DNA of 45,203 nt from QZLE01 sp033852135 (GTDB taxonomy: Bacteria; Pseudomonadota; Gammaproteobacteria; QZLD01). This document shows positions 1-8,760 of the stretch, piece by piece (the stretch's first letter is position 1; every line of letters starts with the position of its first letter). Location: the NCBI GenBank assembly GCA_033852135.1, contig JAWSVB010000023.1, forward strand, positions 1-45,203. Reading direction: 5' to 3'. Both the position numbers and the translations under genes were made by a program. A model generated the notes under the pieces. It had not been told where the DNA came from, made no database searches, and saw only the letters and a program-made list of their open reading frames with translations.

Positions 1-66
1 CCTCAGTACAGCGTGAAACGATGTGATTAATCACATTTTCAGTTACAGTCAGAGTTGCCTGGTAAT
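1..66. repeat. 66-bp exact duplicate of an internal clpV segment
   Basis: Bases 1-66 are identical to bases 315-380, which lie inside the 3' part of clpV. Identity stops at base 67 and the left limit is cut off by the window edge. On the minus strand the copy keeps the clpV reading frame for its whole length. It sits beyond the terminator that follows clpV. It could be the remnant of a second clpV copy, a recombination scar, or an assembly artefact if the window starts at a contig end. Confidence 0.85.
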
Positions 67-80
67 CGACGATGAACCTT

Positions 81-119
81 AAAAAAGCTATCCCTGCATG
101 CACAGAAATAGCTTTTTTT
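81..119. terminator. Rho-independent terminator after clpV
   Basis: An 11-bp perfect stem is formed by 81-91 and 108-118, with A-rich and T-rich outer arms, so it can work in both directions. On the minus strand it lies about 40 nt after the clpV stop codon and is the natural end of the T6SS transcript. Confidence 0.75.
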
Positions 120-156
120 GATCCAGCTTGAGTTGCAGTATAAATTAGTATTGCAC

Positions 157-2862
157 TTATTTTATCGTATAGGTGAAGTTGTCATCTTCATCAATGTCGA
201 TAATAGCCTCCGCCATTGGTTCATCACTTGCCATTCGCTCTAAAAATTGAATTGATAGTTCGGGTAATAAAGTATTGTTAAGGATGTTATGGATGTTTCT
301 TGCTCCTGAATCAACCTCAGTACAGCGTGAAACGATGTGATTAATCACATTTTCAGTTACAGTCAGAGTTGCCTGGTAATTCTCTTTTACCCTTTTAACA
401 ATCAGGCCAACTTGTAAGCGTGCAATGTCCGCCATAACTTCGTCATTTAGCGGTAAGAATGGGACTACATTTACTCTGCCCAGGAATGCCGGTTTGAAGC
501 TGTTTAATAGCTCAGGCTTTAGTGCTGCGGCTAGACCTTCTGCATCGGGCATGGTCTCTGGGTCGGAGCATAGTTTCATGGTTAGGTCTGTGCCAGCATT
601 TGATGTCATGATGATGATGGTATTTTTAAAGTCGATATCACGACCCTCACCATCTTTTAGCATCCCTTTGTCAAATACCTGATAGAAGATGTCTTGCACC
701 CCTGGATGTGCTTTTTCCATCTCATCAAGCAGGATTACGCTGTATGGTTTACGGCGTACAGCTTCGGTTAATACTCCACCTTCACCATAGCCAACATATC
801 CTGGAGGAGAGCCAACTAGCATTGATACTTTATGCTCCTCTTTGAATTCAGACATATTGATAACTGTGATGTTGCTATCACTTCCGTATAGTTGCTCAGT
901 AAGAGCAAGGGCTGTTTCTGTCTTACCTACACCACTTGGTCCGGTAAGGAAGAATATGCCGATAGGGCGTTTAGGGTCTGTTAGTTTTGCTCTAGAGGTG
1001 TAGATGCTTTTGGCTAGTGTTTTTAGCGCATGTGATTGACCTACGACACGCTTTTCTAAATCATCTTGTAGGTTGAGAACAGTTTTAATCTCATCAGTTT
1101 GCATTCTGCCAACAGGGATTCCTGTCCAGTTGCCTATGATCTCGGCAATAGTTTGGCTATCTACACATAGATGCACTAAAGGTTCATCACCTTGTAGCTC
1201 TTTAAGCTCAGCTTTTGCAGTGTTTAGCTCTTGCTGTAGCTCTTCAATATTTATCTCATCTTTATCAGTTTCTGCTGTTTCTGAAGATTGTGCTTCCTCC
1301 TCTTCTGCTTTAACAGTTGAGTCAGCTGTAGCGTCGCCAAGTTTTACTGCGATCTCGTTGATTTGTTTAATCAACTCCATCTCTTTTTCCCAACGCTCGG
1401 TTAATTCTGCAATAGCTTTTTCAGCATCTTCTTTTTGCTCAGCAAGCTCTTCAAGGCGCTCCTGGTGGTTAACACCTGTTGCAGTTTCTTTATTAAGAAT
1501 GTCGATCTCAGTTGTCAGTCTTTCAACTACTCTCTGCTGTTCTTCAAGTGGGGCAGGGGTTGATGCCTGGCTGATATTTACCCTGGCACAAGCAGTATCT
1601 AAAAGGCTGATTGACTTGTCTGGGAGTTGGCGACCTGCAATATAACGACTTGATAGTGTTACTGAGTCAATAATTGCTTCATCCATTATTCTAACGTTGT
1701 GGTGTTTCTCTAAAACTCCAGCAACACCACGCATCATTTGCACAGCGCTTGGCTCGGAAGGCTCTTCAACTTTAACAACTTGAAAGCGGCGGGTAAGAGC
1801 GGGATCTTTTTCAAAGTATTTTTTATATTCTGCCCAGGTGGTGGCTGCAATGGTGCGCAGTTCACCACGTGCTAGTGCTGGTTTTAATAGGTTGGCTGCA
1901 TCATTTTGCCCTGCTGCACCACCTGCACCAATCATGGTGTGGGCTTCATCAATAAACATGATGATTGGTTGTAGCGAGCTTTTCACCTCTTCAATTACTG
2001 ACTTAAGGCGATTTTCAAACTCACCTTTTACACCAGCTCCTGCCTGAAGTAGTCCTAAGTCAAGCATACGGATAGATACGTTTTTAAGACTTTCTGGAAC
2101 ATCGCCTTCAGCAATTCTTAGTGCAAACCCTTCAACTACGGCAGTTTTACCTACACCTGCTTCACCAGTCATAATTGGGTTGTTTTGACGACGACGGGTA
2201 AGGATGTCGATAACTTGTCTGATCTCTTGGTCACGACCAAGTACTGGGTCGATATCTCCAGCTTTTGCTTTTGCAGTTAGGTCGATGCAGAATTGATCTA
2301 GTGATTGGGTACTTGATGGCCCACCCTGCGGTGTATCAGGAGTAGCTCCTCCAATAGGTGCGTTTGCTGCTGCTTGCTGTGCATTTTCATTGCTGTCTTT
2401 GAGGATGAACATTAACTGTTTCTTTAATGTTCCAATCTCAATCTTCATTAACTGTTCTGACATTCCCATTGCAAGACGGTTTAATGATTCATCTGAAAGT
2501 AGGGCGATTAGTAGATGCGCTGAGCGACCAGTTGGAACTGAAAATTCGACTGATGCGGTTACCCATGACTCTTTAGCTAATTTGATTAGGTAAGGAGAAA
2601 GTCCTGGTGCATGGTTGTTGCCGCGGCGCATTTTGTCGATAGCTGCAAGAATATCGGCCTGAACTTTGGCTGGATCTATATCAAAATGGCTAAGAATAAC
2701 TGGGATATCACTGTTGCTATCCTCTAACAGCTTTACTATCCAGTGTTCAATTTCTACGTCGTGATTTGTACGCGCTAAACATAGGCCAATGGCGTCTTCT
2801 AGTCTTTTTTGACAAGTTGTGTTTAGCTTTTTTACAAGTGATTTGATATTAAGTCCGGCCAT
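157..2862 (-). CDS. clpV: T6SS sheath-disassembly ATPase ClpV (TssH)
   Basis: This is a cytosolic AAA+ unfoldase that extracts TssB-TssC from the contracted T6SS sheath so it can be reused. The 901-aa length is normal for the family. An N-terminal Clp domain covers about residues 1-160. The first Walker A is GEAGVGKT at about 233-240, with FIDEAH at about 303-308. A charged coiled-coil middle domain spans about 440-560. The second Walker A is GPSGVGKT at about 641-648. The gene is the last of the minus-strand T6SS cluster, 31 bp after tssG and followed by a terminator. The ClpV rather than ClpB assignment rests on the divergent N-terminus and the T6SS context; a true clpB is present at 24872. 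Part of its 3' region is duplicated at the window start. Confidence 0.95.
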   Translation of the reverse strand: MAGLNIKSLVKKLNTTCQKRLEDAIGLCLARTNHDVEIEHWIVKLLEDSNSDIPVILSHFDIDPAKVQADILAAIDKMRRGNNHAPGLSPYLIKLAKESWVTASVEFSVPTGRSAHLLIALLSDESLNRLAMGMSEQLMKIEIGTLKKQLMFILKDSNENAQQAAANAPIGGATPDTPQGGPSSTQSLDQFCIDLTAKAKAGDIDPVLGRDQEIRQVIDILTRRRQNNPIMTGEAGVGKTAVVEGFALRIAEGDVPESLKNVSIRMLDLGLLQAGAGVKGEFENRLKSVIEEVKSSLQPIIMFIDEAHTMIGAGGAAGQNDAANLLKPALARGELRTIAATTWAEYKKYFEKDPALTRRFQVVKVEEPSEPSAVQMMRGVAGVLEKHHNVRIMDEAIIDSVTLSSRYIAGRQLPDKSISLLDTACARVNISQASTPAPLEEQQRVVERLTTEIDILNKETATGVNHQERLEELAEQKEDAEKAIAELTERWEKEMELIKQINEIAVKLGDATADSTVKAEEEEAQSSETAETDKDEINIEELQQELNTAKAELKELQGDEPLVHLCVDSQTIAEIIGNWTGIPVGRMQTDEIKTVLNLQDDLEKRVVGQSHALKTLAKSIYTSRAKLTDPKRPIGIFFLTGPSGVGKTETALALTEQLYGSDSNITVINMSEFKEEHKVSMLVGSPPGYVGYGEGGVLTEAVRRKPYSVILLDEMEKAHPGVQDIFYQVFDKGMLKDGEGRDIDFKNTIIIMTSNAGTDLTMKLCSDPETMPDAEGLAAALKPELLNSFKPAFLGRVNVVPFLPLNDEVMADIARLQVGLIVKRVKENYQATLTVTENVINHIVSRCTEVDSGARNIHNILNNTLLPELSIQFLERMASDEPMAEAIIDIDEDDNFTYTIK

Positions 2863-2893
2863 ATTTTTTTCCTTTCTTTCTTGTGTTTATTGT

Positions 2894-3919
2894 TTATCCA
2901 TGTGCATTAATGTGAAATGTTGTGTGTTTTAAAACGTTTTGTTGCTTACGTTTTTTTGTCCAAGTATTCCACCCCAATCTTGGTGTAAATTCTTTGCCTC
3001 TTTTTAATCGGCATGCAGGGACTTGGTTGGATGGAAGCATGATCTTTATGTCAAAGTTCATCCCATTGCCAGCAAAGTGCCTAACCATTTTGCATAATAC
3101 CTTATGTTCCTCAGTATTTGGTAATAGTTCGGAGAATCTTTTCAGAGTCTTGGTGTGTAAGATTATGGTGAATTTACTTTGGTTATCCCATACCCTTTTG
3201 CCCAGTACCATATTCTTGGAAAGCTGGTTGTACTGCCCTTTGCGATGTTTTACTCCAGGTAGAATAGTTTTATCTTCATCATTGAGATAAAGCCATTGCC
3301 CTTGAAATTGCTGAATCTCCACTTCTGATCCGAGTAGGTCGGTTAACATACCTTGCAGGCTTGATGCTGACCTTACGTGTTTGGCAAATAGACCTCCGTA
3401 ATAGACTTTTTCATCATTAAAATCGTTTTGAGTTGCTCCAGTAAGGCTGCCGAGGCATTTGCTAAAATTATCATCTTTATTGCCATCAATCAGCGAGCTT
3501 TCAAGCTGAACATTGATGTTGTACTTTTCCCATGCACGATAGAATAGGGAGGTGAGGCGATGATTAAATACATCAAAGAAATCTTTAAGGGCATAGTCCT
3601 TGATTTTCATGCGCTGTAGGACCATTTCGGTGTAATGGTCTGGAAGCACCCCTTTTGTTCCTGTTAGCCCCATGAATGAAATGGTCATATCCGCTTTGCC
3701 AGGTTGTTCATCTCTTTCCGTTACTGTATGAACTGTTCTGTTAGGAAAAGCTAGACTTTGGTTTGCTTTAAAATGCACAACTTCTTTACTGGGGTTGCTA
3801 TCATGCCCAATTTTATTTTTACGTTCATCTTCAGAGGCAAGATTAAGTTTACGCTCCAGGATTCTTACTGCCCGGAAAAAATCAAACTTCTCTGCTTCTT
3901 TAAATAGTTGGTCGCTCAT
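2894..3919 (-). CDS. tssG: T6SS baseplate protein TssG
   Basis: TssG (ImpH/VasB family) is a wedge component of the T6SS baseplate, pairing with TssF and TssE around VgrG. The 341-aa length matches the family. The N-terminus FDFFRAVRILE and the segment SFMGLTGTKGVLPDHYTE are typical TssG signatures. It follows tssF by 18 bp and precedes clpV by 31 bp, the usual E-F-G-H order. No signal peptide or membrane segment is visible, as expected for a cytosolic component. Confidence 0.95.
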   Translation of the reverse strand: MSDQLFKEAEKFDFFRAVRILERKLNLASEDERKNKIGHDSNPSKEVVHFKANQSLAFPNRTVHTVTERDEQPGKADMTISFMGLTGTKGVLPDHYTEMVLQRMKIKDYALKDFFDVFNHRLTSLFYRAWEKYNINVQLESSLIDGNKDDNFSKCLGSLTGATQNDFNDEKVYYGGLFAKHVRSASSLQGMLTDLLGSEVEIQQFQGQWLYLNDEDKTILPGVKHRKGQYNQLSKNMVLGKRVWDNQSKFTIILHTKTLKRFSELLPNTEEHKVLCKMVRHFAGNGMNFDIKIMLPSNQVPACRLKRGKEFTPRLGWNTWTKKRKQQNVLKHTTFHINAHG

Positions 3920-3937
3920 CTTTATAACTGGCCCATA

Positions 3938-5761
3938 CTAAACTAACTCCTGGGTGCCAGATTTTGGTGGCCAAGTTGCAAATGGTTTCTCTTTGCCTCT
4001 AAGGCGGGCAGAAAACTTAGTGAATGAATTTATGGTGCAGAATTGAGAGAAAAACTTATCTAGAACCTCAGCTAGTAGGTAATAGCTGTTTCCAGAGTAT
4101 TGGCTCTCATCAAACTCAACTAGCACAGATGTTCCTTGGCATACACCTATACGACCGTGTTGGTGGACTCTGGAGGTGACGGTGCTGGTTTCTATGGCTG
4201 TTATTCCATCGATAAGCGCCATTGAATCCTCTGCGTTAGCAAAATCATAGAGTTTAAGAGTCTCTTTAAGAACTTGTAGTCCATCTTCACCACTGAAATG
4301 ATTTAGGGTTAGATGTGACATCAGTTGCCAGCGGGTATTTTCTTTTAAGCCTGGGCGTTTGGTCTTGGTTGGAGGGGTCATGCATTTTAGTTCGGTAATC
4401 TCTGGCGTTCCATCAACTAATCGGATATCTGGCTTGCCGGAACCAAATGGGAGGTGGTTAGGAAGATTACGGTTTGTGCAAAGAGTATCTATATTTAGGG
4501 TCCAGCGCTTTCCCGGGGTAACTGTGGTGAAGTTTAGATCGAGTAACGAAAGGTGAACCTCGGTACCAGTCTCTAATTGACCACCTGCCCATTCTGATGA
4601 TTCACGGCGAGCATGCCAGAAAAAATCTGGTGAGGTATCCCTGTGTTCGCGGTGAGTGCCATAAAACGGCTTGAATTCATACTCTTTATCTTCAGGGGAA
4701 ACTGCTGTGACCCGGGTGATTGTGTGTACTTCATTGGCATCAGGTTGACGTATATCTGGGACCACGTGATATTCCTGCACCATGTCGGTGAGTAATATAG
4801 GTTCTGCTCTTTGGTTAAATAGATTTATGATTGGGGAGCAGTTTAAAGCTAGATTTTCTTTGGATATTGCTTGTTCTAATTCGTTTTGTGTCTGCGACAG
4901 ATAAATATAGATCTCAACTTTATTTTCGAAGCGGTTAATCTTTCCATTCAGATTATCTAGCTCAAAAAAGAGGAATTTCTGTGGGAAGAGGAAATATTCC
5001 GCAAGCAGCCTGTAGCCGGAGAATGATTTATGTGAGTAAGGTAGTAGTTTTTCACTTTCAGCAAAGCCATGGGTTTGGATTGAATCGCTATCCAAGTGTA
5101 CAGCATCTGCATCACTATTGGATTGAGCTAAGGCAATTCCCAATGTGGAGTTATGGATTATTTCATGCAGTTTATATGTTTGCTGGTCCTGGCCCTTGAT
5201 GAAAAATCTAAGCTTACCAGGGGTTAATTCGGCAAATGTCATCTCCTCAGCTGCACATTCGAGTTCTATTTTTAAGACAGCATTGGCTTTGTTTTTTACC
5301 GGTGACGCTGGTGCTGCGAATGGTAGGCCCATTAAACGTACGTCGTTTATCTTTACTGGCCAAACAGTTGTGTCAGATGTTGTGCGAAAATAACATGTTT
5401 CGCCACGGTTATCTTGTGTTTCTAACTCAGTATTTACTGGAATATTGTACCCTGCTGAGGCGTCATCCTGCGGAGTTATTTGTACAATTGAGGATGATGG
5501 CAGTGGAGTTTGGTAGTCAGGGTAGAGTACTCCAAGCAGGGCATCAGTTAGCTCTGGAAAACTGTCGTCCAGTTTATGACGAATTCTAGCGGTAAGAAAT
5601 GCAAATGCTTCTATCAGGCGTGATACATGTGGGTCTTCAACCGTGTCATTGCTTATTTTTAGGCGCCCAGCTATCTTAGGGTGTTTTTTCGCAAATTGGG
5701 CGCCTAGGTTGCGGATATAAGCTAGTTCTTTGTTGTAATAGGGGAGTAGCTCATCTGTCAT
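3938..5761 (-). CDS. tssF: T6SS baseplate protein TssF
   Basis: TssF (ImpG/VasA family) forms the main body of the T6SS baseplate wedge. The 607-aa length is typical. The N-terminal signature LLPYYNKELAYIRNLGAQFA and the following segment VSRLIEAFAFLTARIRHKLD are hallmarks of the family. The start overlaps the end of tssE by 11 bp, suggesting translational coupling, and tssG follows 18 bp downstream. It is soluble and cytosolic, with no frameshift or truncation visible. Confidence 0.96.
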   Translation of the reverse strand: MTDELLPYYNKELAYIRNLGAQFAKKHPKIAGRLKISNDTVEDPHVSRLIEAFAFLTARIRHKLDDSFPELTDALLGVLYPDYQTPLPSSSIVQITPQDDASAGYNIPVNTELETQDNRGETCYFRTTSDTTVWPVKINDVRLMGLPFAAPASPVKNKANAVLKIELECAAEEMTFAELTPGKLRFFIKGQDQQTYKLHEIIHNSTLGIALAQSNSDADAVHLDSDSIQTHGFAESEKLLPYSHKSFSGYRLLAEYFLFPQKFLFFELDNLNGKINRFENKVEIYIYLSQTQNELEQAISKENLALNCSPIINLFNQRAEPILLTDMVQEYHVVPDIRQPDANEVHTITRVTAVSPEDKEYEFKPFYGTHREHRDTSPDFFWHARRESSEWAGGQLETGTEVHLSLLDLNFTTVTPGKRWTLNIDTLCTNRNLPNHLPFGSGKPDIRLVDGTPEITELKCMTPPTKTKRPGLKENTRWQLMSHLTLNHFSGEDGLQVLKETLKLYDFANAEDSMALIDGITAIETSTVTSRVHQHGRIGVCQGTSVLVEFDESQYSGNSYYLLAEVLDKFFSQFCTINSFTKFSARLRGKEKPFATWPPKSGTQELV

Positions 5762-6251
5762 GGCGGCTCTCTTTAACTGTAAGTGAACAATTTACGGGCT
5801 CAATAATTGAATCGAAAACTATTGGTTCAGGGTCAGGGTCTACATCAAGTAGGGCATCAATGCGCAGGCGTAAGGTTCTATCTAACTGTTCACTATTTTC
5901 TAAAGTGGTTACTGTTACCGTTTTGAATCTCGGTTCGAACTTTTTTATTGTCTCTTCTATATGGGTGCAGAATCTTTTACGACTATCTTGTGATGACATA
6001 TTGGCGCTGCCAAAGTCTGGTAGACCATAGTTTACTAGGGACTCTTCTAGCTCCTCTAGGTGTGAAGGCCAGCCAAACCAGTGGATGCGAGTGTTCAACA
6101 GGTTTTCTAGGTCTCTGCGCACGCTATTTCTGAGCTCGCGCAGAACCTGTGTTTGTGATTTATAGCTTTCACTGGATAGGTGAGGCTCATCATCCAGTAG
6201 CCGGTCTAAAATCGAAGGAATTAATGGGAGTGATTCGTCAACCCTTGCCAT
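5751..6251 (-). CDS. tssE: T6SS baseplate protein TssE (gp25-like)
   Basis: TssE is the gp25-like baseplate subunit that nucleates sheath polymerisation. At 166 aa it is family-sized. It carries the gp25-like stretch LRELRNSVRRDLENLLNTR, and near the C-terminus FEPRFKTVTVT followed by the LRIDALLDVDPDPEPIVFDS strand. Its ATG overlaps the tagJ stop codon as TAATG, and its end overlaps tssF by 11 bp, so tagJ-tssE-tssF are probably translated together. Confidence 0.93.
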   Translation of the reverse strand: MARVDESLPLIPSILDRLLDDEPHLSSESYKSQTQVLRELRNSVRRDLENLLNTRIHWFGWPSHLEELEESLVNYGLPDFGSANMSSQDSRKRFCTHIEETIKKFEPRFKTVTVTTLENSEQLDRTLRLRIDALLDVDPDPEPIVFDSIIEPVNCSLTVKESRHDR

Positions 6252-7051
6252 TACTGTTTCCTGATCTCCAGGGTGTCGATATCCATGATGGTTTTCATCT
6301 CTTCACCTACAAGAAATGCTCTCATCCCTATACCGCGCAAAGGTTTATCTTCATCTTGAGACCACTCTGTTTTACGACCAAGTTTAGCAAGAGCATCGCT
6401 ATTGCTTCCATTGCTAGCGCTGTAGATGGTTGGAATGAATACTTCTCCCTCTGGACCATCTTTAACGTCAATTGCAGCTTTTCTCCACAGTAGGTCGATT
6501 GGTCTAGATGGAGGTAAAAACTCAACGCTATTTATCTGTGAGAAATCTATCCAGTAATATTTACCATTGTTGGCCATAACTTCTAGTACGCCACTGGTTA
6601 GATCGTCTAGATCACGAAAATCTTCAGCAATTTTATCATTACATTTAACTTCGATAGCAATCTTACTCTCTTCAGCTGCTGCAATTAGGTCATTTGCTTC
6701 TTGGTATTCGCTCTCTCTGATGGCAATTGATGCCTTGATTAATGAAGTGATCATTGGGGTTGGTTCGCCAATAAAATGCGGAGCTTTGCCTGAATTGAAA
6801 AAATCCTGGCGATCTTGTTCAGCACGAATCATTTGACGCCAGAAAGCTAAACCTGCGGCAGCTTCAGGCTCTTGTGAAGTTATGATGTCAAGTTGTTTGT
6901 CTGCTCTTTCAAGTTCACCTGCAAAGCAAAGCAGTTCAGTCAAGAATGCCCTTTTAGCAGTGTTAGCAGGATTTTTTTTGATCTCATCCTGAATCGCACT
7001 TATTGCTTCTTCAAGTTGTCCCTCTTGGTATAACTGTGATGCTGATGTCAT
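6251..7051 (-). CDS. tagJ: T6SS accessory protein TagJ (ImpE/SciE family)
   Basis: TagJ is a cytosolic accessory protein found in a subset of T6SS. In Pseudomonas H1-T6SS the homologue binds ClpV and the sheath protein TssB. The N-terminal ~100 residues look like TPR helices (ASQLYQEGQLEEAISAIQDE, then TELLCFAGELERADKQLDII). The C-terminal part has the ImpE features WIDFSQINSVEFLPPSRPID and a run containing FIPTIYS. The length is 266 aa. It lies between tssC2 and tssE, the same slot as impE in Agrobacterium-type clusters. Confidence 0.9.
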   Translation of the reverse strand: MTSASQLYQEGQLEEAISAIQDEIKKNPANTAKRAFLTELLCFAGELERADKQLDIITSQEPEAAAGLAFWRQMIRAEQDRQDFFNSGKAPHFIGEPTPMITSLIKASIAIRESEYQEANDLIAAAEESKIAIEVKCNDKIAEDFRDLDDLTSGVLEVMANNGKYYWIDFSQINSVEFLPPSRPIDLLWRKAAIDVKDGPEGEVFIPTIYSASNGSNSDALAKLGRKTEWSQDEDKPLRGIGMRAFLVGEEMKTIMDIDTLEIRKQ

Positions 7052-7094
7052 TTGTATCCCTTTAGTATAATTACTTTTTTATTTTGTTTATCTA

Positions 7095-8654
7095 TTAAGT
7101 TCTTTTGCTTGGATCAGCAGGTATATCAGTCACCATCTTGATTGATGATACTAGTTGGTCCAGCTGAAAATGTGGCTGCAGGTGGGTAATGCATAAATAA
7201 TTGCCTGGATTGCCTGGCTGCTCTTTTACTTGCACCTTAGCTTCACGTAATGGATGTTTAGCCTTTAACTCCAATGGTGAATCGTCATTGGCTGTGGCAT
7301 ATCCTAAGAGCCAGCGTTGTAGATAATCTTCACAATCCTTGGGTTTGGCAAATGAGCCAATTTTGTCTCTGGCAATCACCTTAATGTAGTGAGCAAACCT
7401 GGAGACGCATAAAATATATTGCAACATGGCTGAAAGGCGTGCATTTACTGTGGCTGATATTTTGTCGTACTCGATTGGTAGCTGCAGAGAATTGTTGCTA
7501 TAAAATACTAGATTTTCAGTGTCCTTACAGTAGGAGAGAGGTATCAGTCCTTGCTCGCTTAATTCTTTTTCAATACGGTCGGTAATCAGGGTGTCTGTAG
7601 ATGGTTTGGTAATTAAATATTTTTTATCAGTGCTAAAGCTTTGGGTCATTAGATCTGTTACTAACCCACCTGATACAACGCCACGCTGAAAGCCCCTTAT
7701 GTTGGCAAACCAACCAGAGTTAGCAAAGGCGCGAATTGTTACAGAGCCAAAAGCATAAATCGCATTGCCCCAAAGGTAATCTTTGTTTGAATCATGCGTT
7801 TCTTCGCGGAAACAAAAGCTATCGGCGCGAGTTCCATCATCTTCATATGGTGGGCGCATTAAAACTTTTGGTACTGTAAGTCCAAGGTATCTTGAGTCAT
7901 CGTGAGAACGTAGTGAGCGCCAAGAGGCGTATTCAGGCAAGTCAAAAACCGATGATATATTTGCCCCCAAACCGAGCTCGCTAAAATCATCTAACCCTAA
8001 GAGAGAAGGGTGAGCTCCGCCAATAAATGGTGCAAATGCAGCCCCTGTTACAGCAGATAAAGCTCTTAGAGTATGAGTGTCATTATATGGAATCCCAGGT
8101 TGTACTTTATGAGATATTTCATAGTCACCAAGAATTAGTCCGTATGGCTCCCCTCCTGGGGTATCGAATTCTGAGCTATAGATTAGGTTGAATATATTGC
8201 TTTGGTCGAAATCTATCGCTTTATCTAGGTCCTTTGATAGCTCTTTCCAGCTGATATCAAGTGCACGGATTTTAATTTGTTTTTCGGTATCGTAATAATC
8301 TGATTGCTCTACCAGTGAGTAAAGTCCTCGCCAGGATGCTTCTAATTTTTGAAAGCGCTTATGGTGTATAACTTTATTTATCTGTTTATTAATGGCATCG
8401 TCAAAAGATGCGATTAAAACTTGTATATGATTAGTTACTGCGCGTTTGTCAGGGTTTGGAGCCCCTGGTTTACGGAAAAACTCTATTAGAAGGCGCAGCA
8501 GTTTCCATTCAGATTTTTCTTTTAAAAAATGCTCTAGCAGGTGAACAGGGATATTGCTAATGCCAGTTGCAACAGTATTACCAATAGCAGTATCAAGAAG
8601 TGAATCTTCTGTATAGAGGTGTTGATTCTGCTTGAACCTTGATTGTGGTTGCAT
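7095..8654 (-). CDS. Second TssC-family sheath protein (ImpD-type paralogue)
   Basis: This 519-aa protein belongs to the TssC/VipB family but is clearly diverged from the 498-aa TssC1 encoded next to it. Shared blocks include LLDTAIG near the N-terminus, FQKLEASWRGLYSLV, DFDQSNIFNLIYSSEF, TPGGEPYG, and ARDKIGSF near the C-terminus. It has an extra ~20-residue N-terminal region. Its place between tssC and tagJ matches impD, the second TssC gene of rhizobial and Agrobacterium imp clusters, and is the slot held by hcp in Pseudomonas H1-T6SS. It may join the sheath as a minor or specialised subunit; that is inference. Confidence 0.9.
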   Translation of the reverse strand: MQPQSRFKQNQHLYTEDSLLDTAIGNTVATGISNIPVHLLEHFLKEKSEWKLLRLLIEFFRKPGAPNPDKRAVTNHIQVLIASFDDAINKQINKVIHHKRFQKLEASWRGLYSLVEQSDYYDTEKQIKIRALDISWKELSKDLDKAIDFDQSNIFNLIYSSEFDTPGGEPYGLILGDYEISHKVQPGIPYNDTHTLRALSAVTGAAFAPFIGGAHPSLLGLDDFSELGLGANISSVFDLPEYASWRSLRSHDDSRYLGLTVPKVLMRPPYEDDGTRADSFCFREETHDSNKDYLWGNAIYAFGSVTIRAFANSGWFANIRGFQRGVVSGGLVTDLMTQSFSTDKKYLITKPSTDTLITDRIEKELSEQGLIPLSYCKDTENLVFYSNNSLQLPIEYDKISATVNARLSAMLQYILCVSRFAHYIKVIARDKIGSFAKPKDCEDYLQRWLLGYATANDDSPLELKAKHPLREAKVQVKEQPGNPGNYLCITHLQPHFQLDQLVSSIKMVTDIPADPSKRT

Positions 8655-8712
8655 CTAGATCCCCAAAAATCGAGAGGGCTAACTTTTTAATTTATTATTA
8701 AGTTGTAACTTA

Positions 8713-8746
8713 AAAAGCGAGAATGGATTAGCCCATTCTCGCTTTT
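8713..8746 (-). terminator. Intra-operon hairpin between tssC1 and tssC2
   Basis: A perfect 14-bp stem (8713-8726 with 8733-8746) encloses a 6-nt loop. On the minus strand it starts 14 nt after the tssC1 stop codon and ends in a T run, the form of an intrinsic terminator. Because the operon continues, it more likely acts as a partial terminator or 3'-end stabiliser that keeps tssB-tssC1 mRNA in excess over downstream genes. Confidence 0.75.
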
Positions 8747-8760
8747 AAATAATTGCTCAA

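Noticed and set aside
1073..1645. 190-aa plus-strand reading frame within clpV
   Set aside because: It lies antisense to the coiled-coil region of a well-supported gene, is Ser-rich as expected of an antisense frame, and has no ribosome site or family signature.
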